Shown piece by piece: positions 17,365 to 25,513 of a stretch of DNA of 64,000 nt. Origin of the DNA: Pseudarthrobacter chlorophenolicus A6 (GTDB lineage: Bacteria; Actinomycetota; Actinomycetes; Actinomycetales; Micrococcaceae). Every line of letters starts with the position of its first letter. The stretch's first letter is position 1. Below the pieces are notes generated by a model. It saw nothing but the letters and a program-made list of their open reading frames with translations, searched no databases and was not told the origin of the DNA. The stretch covers positions 2,645,209 through 2,709,208 of the forward strand of contig NC_011886.1 in NCBI RefSeq assembly GCF_000022025.1, in the 5' to 3' direction. Made by a program: the position numbers and the translations under genes.

Positions 17365-18543
17365 GTGGCAAACGGATACAACGGCAATGCCGACGGCGGC
17401 AACGCGGGCGGCGGGGGCACCGCGGACAGCGGGAGCAGGAATGCGGACGGGAGCGGCCGCGGGCGGCAGGACCGGGAGTGGGCCGACCACGCGATCCGCA
17501 GGATCACGGCGGAGAACAACCGTTCCGCCGACACCCATCTCTATGCCATTCCGCTGCCTGAGCACTGGGGCGTCCAGCTTTACCTGAAGGATGAGTCCAC
17601 GCACAGGTCAGGCAGCCTGAAGCACCGCTTGGCACGTTCCCTCTTCCTCTTCGGCCTGGTCAACGGCTGGATCCGTTCCGGTACCACCATCGTCGAGGCC
17701 TCCAGCGGCAGCACCGCCGTCTCCGAGGCCTACTTCGCCCAGCTGCTCGGGCTGCCGTTCATCGCGGTCATGGCCCGCAGTACCAGCCCGGAAAAGATCG
17801 CACTGATCGAACAGTTCGGCGGTTCCTGCCTCCTGGTGGATCACGCCTCCGACGTGTACTCGGCGGCGGAAGAGGTGGCCGCCACTTCCAACGGGCACTA
17901 CATGGACCAGTTCACGTACGCCGAGCGGGCTACGGACTGGCGCGGCAATAACAACATCGCCGAGTCCATCTTCGGCCAGCTCAGCCGGGAAGAGCATCCG
18001 GTGCCGGACTGGATCGTGGTGGGAGCCGGAACAGGAGGCACCAGTGCCACCATCGGCCGTTACCTCCGGTACCACAGCCATCCCACGCAGCTGCTGGTGG
18101 TGGATCCCGAGAATTCAGCCTTCTACCCGGGGTGGCTTGGAGAAGGGACCGGCGCCACAGTCCCCGCCACGGGGCTGCCGTCCCGCATCGAAGGCATCGG
18201 ACGGCCGCGCATGGAACCGAGTTTCGTGCCGTCAGTGATCGACCGGATGGTCCAGGTCCCGGACGCGGCGTCCGTCGCTGCCATGCGGCATCTCCGGTCC
18301 CTCGCCGGGCTCCACGCCGGCCCTTCAACGGGTACGAATCTCTGGGGCGTGTGGCAGCTCGTCGCGGAGATGGTGGCTGACGGCCGCCGCGGCAGCGTCG
18401 TCTCTCTGATGTGCGACGGCGGCGAACGCTACGCGGGCAGTTACCACAACGCCCAGTGGCTGGCCTCCCGGGGCCTGGAACCCGCGCCGTGGGAAGCGGT
18501 CATTGCGGAGTTCTTCGAGACCGGCCGCTGGACGGCAGCCTAG
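17365..18543 (+). CDS. cds1: PLP-dependent L-cysteine desulfhydrase, Cds1-like
   Basis: Fold type II PLP enzyme of 392 residues. Recognisable blocks are [21 protein letters not shown], in which Lys of SLKHR is the likely PLP lysine, [15 protein letters not shown] for phosphate binding, [18 protein letters not shown], and [14 protein letters not shown]. This matches my memory of M. tuberculosis Rv3684 (Cds1), which releases H2S, pyruvate and ammonia from cysteine. The first 35 residues are Gly/Asn/Ser-rich and look disordered, an addition to the usual family start. It is divergent from sseA, and its stop overlaps the converging MBL-fold gene by a CTAG. Confidence 0.85.
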   Translation: MANGYNGNADGGNAGGGGTADSGSRNADGSGRGRQDREWADHAIRRITAENNRSADTHLYAIPLPEHWGVQLYLKDESTHRSGSLKHRLARSLFLFGLVNGWIRSGTTIVEASSGSTAVSEAYFAQLLGLPFIAVMARSTSPEKIALIEQFGGSCLLVDHASDVYSAAEEVAATSNGHYMDQFTYAERATDWRGNNNIAESIFGQLSREEHPVPDWIVVGAGTGGTSATIGRYLRYHSHPTQLLVVDPENSAFYPGWLGEGTGATVPATGLPSRIEGIGRPRMEPSFVPSVIDRMVQVPDAASVAAMRHLRSLAGLHAGPSTGTNLWGVWQLVAEMVADGRRGSVVSLMCDGGERYAGSYHNAQWLASRGLEPAPWEAVIAEFFETGRWTAA

Positions 18544-19196
18544 ATTTCCACCGATTCCCCCGCATCCAGGTGGGCGTAGTCGGTGCCATACTTTGCACCG
18601 ATCCGCTTAACATGGGCCTCCACGATCTTCAGGCCATTGTCATTGAGCAATCCGTCATGGATCTGGAAGGCTTTCGGCGCGCGCACGCCCACCACAAAAT
18701 CCACTACCTCGCCGGCCTTGCTCCACGGTGCGTGCAGCGGAACCAGAAGGGTCTTCACACTGATGCCGTCAGGGATGATGAAGGAGTCCCCCGGGTGGTA
18801 CAGGTTTTCGTCCAGCAGGAAGCCGATGTTTGCCACCACGGGAATCTGCGGGTGGATCAGCGCATGCTGGCCGCCAAAGCTCCGGATATCGAATCCGGCT
18901 GCCTGGAAGGACGCTCCTGGTTCCACCGTGTGGATCCGGTCCTGGGCATCCCCGGTTTCGGAGCGCATCCGGGCTGCGACGCCCGCCGGCGCATACAGCG
19001 ATAACCCGCTGTTGCTGCGCAGGGCATCCGCCACAGCATCGACGTCGATATGGTCAGCGTGTTCGTGGGTCACCAGCACCGTTTCCGCACCGGCCAGTGC
19101 TTCCCCGGTTTCGGAAAAGTTGCCGGGGTCGATCACCAGGACCCGGTTGTCCTTCTCGAGGCGGACACAGGCATGGGTGTATTTCGTCAGCTTCAT
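18540..19196 (-). CDS. MBL-fold metallo-hydrolase
   Basis: Metallo-beta-lactamase-fold protein of 218 residues with the zinc-binding motif THEHADHID and a further HPGDSF block, similar to the UlaG/YcjY-like cytosolic hydrolases. Substrate unknown. No signal peptide. Its stop shares CTAG (18540-18543) with the converging cds1 stop. It begins 95 bp from the zur start on the opposite strand. Confidence 0.88.
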   Translation of the reverse strand: MKLTKYTHACVRLEKDNRVLVIDPGNFSETGEALAGAETVLVTHEHADHIDVDAVADALRSNSGLSLYAPAGVAARMRSETGDAQDRIHTVEPGASFQAAGFDIRSFGGQHALIHPQIPVVANIGFLLDENLYHPGDSFIIPDGISVKTLLVPLHAPWSKAGEVVDFVVGVRAPKAFQIHDGLLNDNGLKIVEAHVKRIGAKYGTDYAHLDAGESVEI

Positions 19197-19247
19197 AGCG
19201 CCAGCCTAGGGCGGGCCCCGGAAGGGTGTCCACGGAGCTCCGGCTGG

Positions 19248-19253
19248 TAATCT
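19248..19253 (+). promoter_or_regulatory. Candidate -10 of zur
   Basis: TAATCT about 38 bases before the chosen zur ATG, giving a short leader that carries a GAAGCGAG ribosome-binding region. Confidence 0.35.
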
Positions 19254-19291
19254 TGATCGTTGCCACCAACACCACGGAAGCGAGTTCATCC

Positions 19292-19756
19292 ATGCCGCTC
19301 GGCGCCAAGGCTGATTCCACCCCGCCCGCCCCGGCTGCGGGCGCCGGCAAGGAACAGCGCGTCACCAAGCAGCGCCTCGCGGTCAGCGCGGCACTGGACG
19401 ACCTGGACGACTTCGTCAGCACCCAGGAGCTGTACCGGATCCTGCAGAACCAGGGCGTCTCGGTATCCCTGGCAACCGCCTACCGCATCCTCCAGTCGCT
19501 TGCGGACGAGGGACTGGTGGACGTGCTGCGCAACGGCGAGGGCGAGGCTGTCTACCGGCGCTGTGCCGTCACGGGGCACCACCACCACCTGCTGTGCCGC
19601 AACTGCGGCAAGGCCGTGGAGGTGGAGGCGCCCGCCGTCGAAACGTGGGCTGCCCGCACCGCTGCCGAGCACGGCTTCACCGAGGTGGCGCACACCGTGG
19701 AAATCTTTGGCCTCTGCCCGGACTGCACCGCGCTCAAGGCCGCCGGGCGGCTCTAG
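19292..19756 (+). CDS. zur: Fur family repressor, probable Zur
   Basis: Zinc-responsive repressor of 154 residues. The N-terminal winged helix (VTKQRLAVSAALDDLDDFVSTQ, shown as two parts, then LYRILQNQGVSVSLATAYR) is followed by a dimer domain with the regulatory HHHHLL stretch and two CxxC pairs, CRNC and CPDC, for structural zinc. The converging operon is znuABC, and a strong palindrome sits before znuA, so zinc rather than iron is the likely signal. ATG at 19292 was chosen; earlier in-frame GTG/GTT codons give a non-conserved tail. Confidence 0.9.
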   Translation: MPLGAKADSTPPAPAAGAGKEQRVTKQRLAVSAALDDLDDFVSTQELYRILQNQGVSVSLATAYRILQSLADEGLVDVLRNGEGEAVYRRCAVTGHHHHLLCRNCGKAVEVEAPAVETWAARTAAEHGFTEVAHTVEIFGLCPDCTALKAAGRL

Positions 19757-19783
19757 GACGGGAGGCTTTCCGGCCGAATCCCG

Positions 19784-20659
19784 TCAGCGCGGCTGCAGGA
19801 CCCGCCCGTTGATGCCCCTGCGCTGCCGCACCGACCCGATGACGCGGCACACCACATAAATCAGGAACGACAACGTGGTCACATACGGGCTGATGGGAAT
19901 CCGCCCGCCGAGGGCCAGCAGGATTCCGCCCACCGTCGCCGTCACAGCGAAGGCCACACTCAGGGCCACCACGGCTGCCGGGGAAGATGCCACCCGAAGC
20001 GCGGCCGCCGCAGGCGTAATCAGCAGGGCCAGCACCAGCAGGGCGCCCACCACCTGGATGGACAGCGCCACACTGACTCCCAGCAGGACCATGAAGACGA
20101 TGGCCAGGGTCCGCACCGGTACACCCCGCGCCTCGGCAAGCTCGGGATCCACGCTCGCGAAGTTCAGCGGCCGCCACATGGCAACCAGCGCAATCATGAC
20201 CACCACGGCGGTGCCTGCCAGTGCCTGGAGCTGGACGGTGTCGACGGATACGATCTGGCCGGTCAGCAGCCCGAATTTGTTGGCGGCGCGGCCCTCATAA
20301 AGGGACAGGAAGAGGATTCCCAGGCCGAGCCCGAAAGGCATGATGACGCCGATGATGGAGTTCTTGTCGCGTGCCCTGACGCCCATCAGCCCCAGCAGCA
20401 GCGCCGCGGCCACGGAGCCCACGAGGGAACCGAAAACGATGTCCGCGCCGATGAGGAGCGCGAAGGCCGCACCGGCGAAGGACAGCTCGGAAATGCCGTG
20501 CACCGCGAAGGCGAGGTCCCGTTTCATGACGAAGGTTCCCACCAGGCCGCCCAGAAGTCCCAGGATGGCTCCGGCCCAGATGGAGTTCTGCACCAGGACC
20601 AGCAGCTCACCGTAGTTGTCGAAGTTGAAAATGGCTCCGAGGATGCTGTCCATGTCCAT
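19784..20659 (-). CDS. znuB: Zinc ABC transporter permease
   Basis: ABC-3 family membrane permease of 291 residues with about eight hydrophobic segments, including SIWAGAILGLLGGLVGTFV and the conserved GISELSFAGAAFALL region. It forms the channel for zinc import with ZnuC and ZnuA. The ATG overlaps the znuC stop by one base (TGATG). A second ATG two codons on is also possible. Last gene of the znuA-znuC-znuB operon. Confidence 0.92.
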   Translation of the reverse strand: MDMDSILGAIFNFDNYGELLVLVQNSIWAGAILGLLGGLVGTFVMKRDLAFAVHGISELSFAGAAFALLIGADIVFGSLVGSVAAALLLGLMGVRARDKNSIIGVIMPFGLGLGILFLSLYEGRAANKFGLLTGQIVSVDTVQLQALAGTAVVVMIALVAMWRPLNFASVDPELAEARGVPVRTLAIVFMVLLGVSVALSIQVVGALLVLALLITPAAAALRVASSPAAVVALSVAFAVTATVGGILLALGGRIPISPYVTTLSFLIYVVCRVIGSVRQRRGINGRVLQPR

Positions 20660-21474
20660 CAGGCAACCTCGCCGGCGAGTGCATGCGGTTCGGCATGGTG
20701 GTGGGTGGTGGCGTCAGGAAGTCCCACCACCACCAGCCGGCCGTTGGCGCGGATGACTTCAACGTGGCTGCCGTAAAGGTCGGACAGCACCTCGGTGGTC
20801 ATGACGTCTTCGGGCGTTCCCACCCTGAACCGGCCGCCGGCCAGGTAAAGCACCCTGTCCACATAATCGATGATCGGGTTGATTTCGTGGGTTACGAACA
20901 CCACGGCGCTGTTGCGTTCGCGGCACTGGTTGTTGATCAGGGCGCTGACTGCCTGCTGGTGGTGCAGGTCGAGTGAGAGGAGCGGTTCGTCGCACAGGAG
21001 CACCTGGGGATCCGAGGCAAGGGCCTGGGCCACCCGCAGCCGTTGCTGCTCGCCGCCGGAGAGCTGGCCTACCGGCACCTTCGCGTAGTCGGCCGCACCC
21101 ACCAGCTCCAGGAGCCCGTCGATCTGCCGGCTGGTCTTTGCCGACGGGAGCCGCAGCCCCCAGCGGTGACCGTCCACGCCCAGTCCCACCAGGTCGCGGG
21201 CGCGCATGGGAGTGTCGGGAGCAAAGGATTTTTGTTGCGGGACGTATCCAATCAGCCTGCTGCCACGCTCCACGGGCCTGCCGCCGATATCGACGGTGCC
21301 GCGGTGGAGGTTTTGGAGGCCGAGCAGGACCTTGAGGAAGCTCGTTTTACCGCTGCCGTTGGGTCCGAGGACCGCAAAGAACTCGCCGGGATTGATGTCC
21401 AGGTCGAGGTCCTCCCAGAGCGTCCGCTCGCCGAACTTCAGGGACGCTCCGGTAAGGCTGACCGCTGGTTCCAC
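20659..21474 (-). CDS. znuC: Zinc ABC transporter ATP-binding protein
   Basis: ABC ATPase of 271 residues: Walker A GPNGSGKTS, Q-loop YVPQQKSF, signature LSGGEQQR, Walker B VLLCDEPLLSLD, and the H-loop in VTHEIN. The GTG start follows the znuA stop without a gap (TAGGTG). It powers zinc uptake. The C-terminus ends in a His-rich TTHHHAEPHA stretch that may sense or hold zinc. Confidence 0.93.
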   Translation of the reverse strand: MEPAVSLTGASLKFGERTLWEDLDLDINPGEFFAVLGPNGSGKTSFLKVLLGLQNLHRGTVDIGGRPVERGSRLIGYVPQQKSFAPDTPMRARDLVGLGVDGHRWGLRLPSAKTSRQIDGLLELVGAADYAKVPVGQLSGGEQQRLRVAQALASDPQVLLCDEPLLSLDLHHQQAVSALINNQCRERNSAVVFVTHEINPIIDYVDRVLYLAGGRFRVGTPEDVMTTEVLSDLYGSHVEVIRANGRLVVVGLPDATTHHHAEPHALAGEVA

Positions 21475-22461
21475 CTATTTGCTCTCCAGGATAGTGCTGA
21501 TGTTGTCCACATTGTCCGTCATCCACTGCAGGTACGTCTTGCCCTCGGGGAGGGTTTCGTTAAAGTCCACCACCGGGACGCCGGCCGCCTCCGCTGCCTT
21601 CTTCAGGGCCTCGGTCTGTGGCCCTTCGGTCTGTTCGTTGTAGGCGAGCATCCGTACGGACTTGCCGGACACCAGGTCCGTGGCCGCCCTGAGGACGGCG
21701 GGCGGCACGTCCGTGCCTTCCTCGATGGCAGCGGTGTAGTCCGCCGGGGTGGCGTTGACCAGGCCCGCATCTTCCAAAAGGTAGAGCGGCACGGGTTCCG
21801 TGACAGCCACCTGGGCTCCGCCCCCTGACGCCTTCAGGGTGTCCAGCTTTCCGTGCAGTTCCTCCAGCGACGACTTGAACGAGGCCGCGTTGGCCTTGAA
21901 CTCCTGCGCGGATTCCGGCTCCCGTGCCGACAGTTTGGCTTCCAGCTCATCGGCGAGGTGCTCCATGGCATGCAGGCTGTACCAGACGTGTTCGTTGAAC
22001 TCGCCATGGTCGTGTCCGTGGTCTCCTGCCGCGGCATCGGCGCTGGCGGAGGGCTCTGCCTCCTCGCCGGCGTGCTCCAGCCCGGAAAGTTCGACGGCGT
22101 CCAGCACGTTTCCGGCGTCGAGCTTGCTCCCGTCCACCAGGGTATTCATGAAGTCGTCGTACCCGCCGCCGTTGGTGATCACCAGGTCGGCCTTGGAGAC
22201 AGCCAGCCGGTCCTGGGCGGTGGCCTCGTAGGAGTGCGGGTCCTGGCTGGTCTTGGTGACGATCGAGGTCACGCTGACCTTGTCGCCACCCACTGACGAC
22301 GCGATGTCGCCGTAGACGTTGGTGGAGGCAACAACATTGATTCCAGCCTCGTTGGACTGCGTCCCGGGCGAAGCGCTGTCCGGCTGGGCGCTGCATCCGG
22401 AGAGCAGCAGGCCAAGTCCGGCAAGGGCGGCCAGGGACGGACGGACGGCAGAGCGGCGCAC
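21475..22461 (-). CDS. znuA: Zinc ABC transporter substrate-binding lipoprotein
   Basis: Cluster A-I metal-binding protein of 328 residues. Signal peptide with lipobox LLSGC, then the metal ligand region with ASTNVYGDIASSVGG and DPHSYEAT. A His/Asp/Glu-rich loop, GDHGHDHGEFNEHVWYS, is typical of zinc-binding ZnuA proteins, and EPVPLYLLEDAGL follows. GTG start with GAGG seven bases upstream. It is the first gene of znuACB, under the operator at 22511-22537. Confidence 0.93.
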   Translation of the reverse strand: MRRSAVRPSLAALAGLGLLLSGCSAQPDSASPGTQSNEAGINVVASTNVYGDIASSVGGDKVSVTSIVTKTSQDPHSYEATAQDRLAVSKADLVITNGGGYDDFMNTLVDGSKLDAGNVLDAVELSGLEHAGEEAEPSASADAAAGDHGHDHGEFNEHVWYSLHAMEHLADELEAKLSAREPESAQEFKANAASFKSSLEELHGKLDTLKASGGGAQVAVTEPVPLYLLEDAGLVNATPADYTAAIEEGTDVPPAVLRAATDLVSGKSVRMLAYNEQTEGPQTEALKKAAEAAGVPVVDFNETLPEGKTYLQWMTDNVDNISTILESK

Positions 22462-22502
22462 GGAAAACCTCGGTTCACTGGGGAGGGGAACGACAGATGC
22501 CC

Positions 22503-22537
22503 AGCTTATACCTAAATGGGAATCATTCCTATTTAGG
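22503..22537 (-). promoter_or_regulatory. Zur-type operator and promoter of znuACB
   Basis: A 27-bp palindrome at 22511-22537 with arms CCTAAATGGGAAT and ATTCCTATTTAGG; only one base pair and the centre depart from perfect symmetry. AT-rich half-sites around a GAATNATTC core fit Fur/Zur boxes. Directly downstream on the minus strand are TATAAG and TAAGCT (22503-22510), a likely -10, so a bound repressor would cover the promoter. The znuA GTG is about 50 bp further. Confidence 0.85.
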
Positions 22538-22596
22538 TTCGGGTAAGCCCGGCCCCGAGCCGCCGCCGGGGACCGGACTCAATGGCACTGCGCTGC

Positions 22597-23667
22597 CTAT
22601 CCCCCGTTGGGTTGCCCCAGCCGTCGGATGCCGGTGGCCTGGGTAGCGTCCCGGATCTCGCCGACGAGTTGTTCAATGACATCCTCGAGGAACAGGATGC
22701 CCTGGGTATTGCCGTCCTTGCCGATGACGCGGGCAAGGTGCGAGCCGGTCCGCTGCATGACGGACATGGCCTTTTCGATTTCATCGCCCAGGGCCAGGTT
22801 GGCCAGGGAACGGACGCGGCTTTCCGCAATGGGCAGCTCGTACGCCGTCGGAGGGATGGACAGCACATCCTTGACGTGCAGGTAGCCATACAGGAGATCG
22901 TCCTCATCCAGCATGGGGAACCGGGAAAAACCCGTGCGGCTGACAGCCTTTTCAAACTCCACCGGAGTAGTCGCAGCCTTGAGCATGACCAGGCTGTCCA
23001 GCGGAACCATGATGTCTCCAGCCGTGTATTCGGAGAACTCAAGGGCGCCGGTGATCAGGCCGGCGTCGTCGTCCACCAGTCCGTGCCGGGTGGATTCCTG
23101 CACGATGGACTGGACCTCCTCGAGCGTGAAGGACGAGTTGACCTCGTCCTTGGGCTCGATCCGCAACAGCTTGAGGATATGGTTCGCCGACCAGTTCAGC
23201 ACCGAGATGACGGGGTGGACCAGCCGTGCCACGAAGACCAGCGGCGGGGCCAGGAACATCGCCGCCTTGTCAGCGACCGATACCGAGATGTTCTTGGGCA
23301 CCATCTCGCCAAAGGTGACGTGCAGGAACGTGACGAACATCAGGGCCACAGCGAACGCGGCAACATCGGCCACTTCCACGGGCAGGCCCACCAGCTCCAG
23401 CGGCGCGGCCAGGAGGTGGTGGATCGCAGGCTCGGCCACCAGCAGGATCAGCAGCGAGCACACCGTGATGCCAAGCTGCGCGCAGGCCAGCATCAGCGAG
23501 ACGTTCTCCATCGCCTTCAGGGTGGTTTGGGCCCGCTTCGACCCGGCCTCCGCCAAGGGTTCGATCTGGCTGCGCCGGGCGGACATGATGGCGAACTCGG
23601 CCGCCACGAAGAACGCGTTGCCGAGCAGCAGGAACGCCAGCCAGACGATGCCGGCCCAGTCGCTCAT
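22597..23667 (-). CDS. CNNM/CorC (HlyC) family transporter, second copy
   Basis: Membrane protein of 356 residues with an N-terminal DUF21 (CNNM) domain (LLGNAFFVAAEFAIMSARRSQ and further helices) and a pair of CBS domains (DIMVPLDSLVMLKA, FSRFPMLDEDDLLYGYLHVKD). It lacks the C-terminal CorC-HlyC domain of its partner. Family members are linked to magnesium or cobalt efflux. Its start overlaps the stop of the longer paralogue (ATGA), so the two are probably made together. Confidence 0.9.
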   Translation of the reverse strand: MSDWAGIVWLAFLLLGNAFFVAAEFAIMSARRSQIEPLAEAGSKRAQTTLKAMENVSLMLACAQLGITVCSLLILLVAEPAIHHLLAAPLELVGLPVEVADVAAFAVALMFVTFLHVTFGEMVPKNISVSVADKAAMFLAPPLVFVARLVHPVISVLNWSANHILKLLRIEPKDEVNSSFTLEEVQSIVQESTRHGLVDDDAGLITGALEFSEYTAGDIMVPLDSLVMLKAATTPVEFEKAVSRTGFSRFPMLDEDDLLYGYLHVKDVLSIPPTAYELPIAESRVRSLANLALGDEIEKAMSVMQRTGSHLARVIGKDGNTQGILFLEDVIEQLVGEIRDATQATGIRRLGQPNGG

Positions 23668-24995
23668 GATGGGCTCCCGTCGTTGTTGCCGTCCGGCTCA
23701 GGGGCAGCCGGCCGGAAGCAGATACGGTCGATGCGGCGCCCGTCCATCCGGGTAACGCTCAGCGTGCCGCCGTCCACGGCCACCGTGTCCCCTACCGCCG
23801 CGATCCTGCCCAGTTTGCTCATCACGTAGCCTCCCACGGTTTCGTAGGCTGCTTCGTCCGGGACGGTCAGGCCCGGGATCTGCTCGGACAACTCGTCCGG
23901 GCGAAGGAGTCCCGGGAAATACCAGTCCCCGGAGGCGCTCTGCAGCAGCCCCGGGCGCACCTTGTCGTGTTCGTCGGCTACCTCGCCCACAATTTCCTCG
24001 ACCAGGTCTTCGAGCGTGGCAATGCCGGCGGTGCCGCCGTATTCGTCGAGGACCACCGCCAGCTGGAGGTTGCCTTCGCGGAGTTCCGCCAGCAGGGCGT
24101 CAAGGTGGATGGTCTCGGGAACCCTGAGGACTTCGGTCATGATGGCACCGGCTTCCAGCTTGTGCCGCCTGTCCGAGGGCACGGCCACGGCCTTCTTGAC
24201 GTGGACCAGGCCTTTGATGTCGTCCGCAGAGTCGCCGATCACGGGGAACCGTGAGTATCCCGTACGGCGCGCCGCGTCAACGATGTCGGAGACCGGCTGG
24301 TCCGCGTCGATCATTTCCACCCGGATGCGCGGCGTCATGACGTCGGCCGCGGTCCTGGAGGAAAAATTCAAGGTGCGGGACACGAAGTTGGCCGTACCGG
24401 CGTCGAGCGTTCCCATCGCAGCCGAGCGGCGCACCAGTGACGCCAGCTCGGACGGCGTGCGCGCGCCGGAGAGCTCTTCCTTGGCTTCGAGCCCGAAGAT
24501 GTGGAGCACCCGGTTGGAAAAGCCGTTGAGGACCACGATGGCCGGCCTGAAGACCGCGGTGAAGATCAGTTGCGGCCTGGCCAGGGCTTTGCCGACGGGG
24601 AAGGACAACGCGATGGCCATGTTCTTGGGAACGAGTTCGCCAAGGAGCATCGACAACAGGGTTGCCAGCACCATGGCGAGGATCAGCGAAATTGATGCTG
24701 CAGCTACCTCCGGCAGGCCAAGGGCCGTCAGCGGCCCCTCCAGGAGGCGGCCCACCGATGGTTCCATGACGTAGCCGGTGAGCAGGGTGGTGAGGGTGAT
24801 GCCCAACTGGCAGCTGGAGAGCTGTGTGGAGAGCGATTTGAGGCAGGTAAGGAGGGGAACGGCGCCGGCGTCACCGGCGTCGACAGCCCGCTGGACCGTG
24901 GGCTGGTCGAGGGCAATCAGGGAGAATTCGACGGCGACGAAAAAGCCTGTGCCGGCGATCAGCAGGAGCCCTGCCGCCAGGAGTAGCCACTCCAT
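23664..24995 (-). CDS. CNNM/CorC (HlyC) family transporter, first copy
   Basis: A 443-residue protein with DUF21 membrane domain (GTGFFVAVEFSLIALDQPT), two CBS domains (DVMTPRIRVEMIDA, YSRFPVIGDSADDIKGLVHVK) and a C-terminal CorC-HlyC transporter-associated domain ending in GGTLSVTRMDGRRIDRI. CNNM proteins act as dimers, so with the adjoining shorter paralogue a heterodimer is possible. A candidate minus-strand -10 (TAGACT) lies at 25235-25240. Confidence 0.9.
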   Translation of the reverse strand: MEWLLLAAGLLLIAGTGFFVAVEFSLIALDQPTVQRAVDAGDAGAVPLLTCLKSLSTQLSSCQLGITLTTLLTGYVMEPSVGRLLEGPLTALGLPEVAAASISLILAMVLATLLSMLLGELVPKNMAIALSFPVGKALARPQLIFTAVFRPAIVVLNGFSNRVLHIFGLEAKEELSGARTPSELASLVRRSAAMGTLDAGTANFVSRTLNFSSRTAADVMTPRIRVEMIDADQPVSDIVDAARRTGYSRFPVIGDSADDIKGLVHVKKAVAVPSDRRHKLEAGAIMTEVLRVPETIHLDALLAELREGNLQLAVVLDEYGGTAGIATLEDLVEEIVGEVADEHDKVRPGLLQSASGDWYFPGLLRPDELSEQIPGLTVPDEAAYETVGGYVMSKLGRIAAVGDTVAVDGGTLSVTRMDGRRIDRICFRPAAPEPDGNNDGSPS

Positions 24996-25513
24996 TCAGC
25001 ACCCCGCCGGGCCGGACAGGCGTCCGGTGATCAGGGGGCTGGGGTAGCGGACCGGCGGCGGGTGGTCGGCGGATGCCCTGCCCCCGGGAATTTCGACCGG
25101 GGATGCCGACAGCAGATGATGGGCGCGTGTTCGGGGTTTGCCGGCTCTGCGGGTGGGCTGTGCGGCGCTGTGGTTCCTGCTCCGCTGACAGCCCCCAGGC
25201 CGGCACCTAGATTTACTGTCCATAAGGATTTCAGTCTACAGGAGCGCCTGTCCCCGGCCCGTTCCCCGGCACCGGCAGCGGACTCCCGATCCCCATACCC
25301 GGGGAGGCCGTCCGGGGTCTCTTCCAGCCGCCATAATCAACGGTCCGAACGTCACTTCATGATTTGGGTCACCCTTATTGGCAGATACCACATTGGGGTT
25401 ACTAGACTTGCAGAGGTCTGGGTTCAGAGGACTCAGGGAAACCGGTCCGTCAGAGTGCTGTAGCACCGTATGGCCGGCAGAGAAATCAAACTCATGGAAG
25501 AGGCGTATTTCAA
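24996..25513. other. Intergenic region of 518 bp between divergent CorC and kgd genes
   Basis: No reading frame here looks coding. It should hold the promoters of both sides. For kgd, TAGACT at 25403-25408 is a good -10, with TTGGCA 19 bases upstream as a weak -35, giving a leader of about 100 bases. That leader has a small GTGCT/AGCAC hairpin near 25456 and GGAAGAGG before the GTG. For the CorC pair, TAGACT on the minus strand at 25235-25240 is possible. Confidence 0.5.

Noticed and set aside
25470..25513. ATG at 25470 as the kgd start
   Set aside because: It is in another frame and gives a short Ser-rich product; GTG at 25514 gives the conserved Kgd N-terminus.
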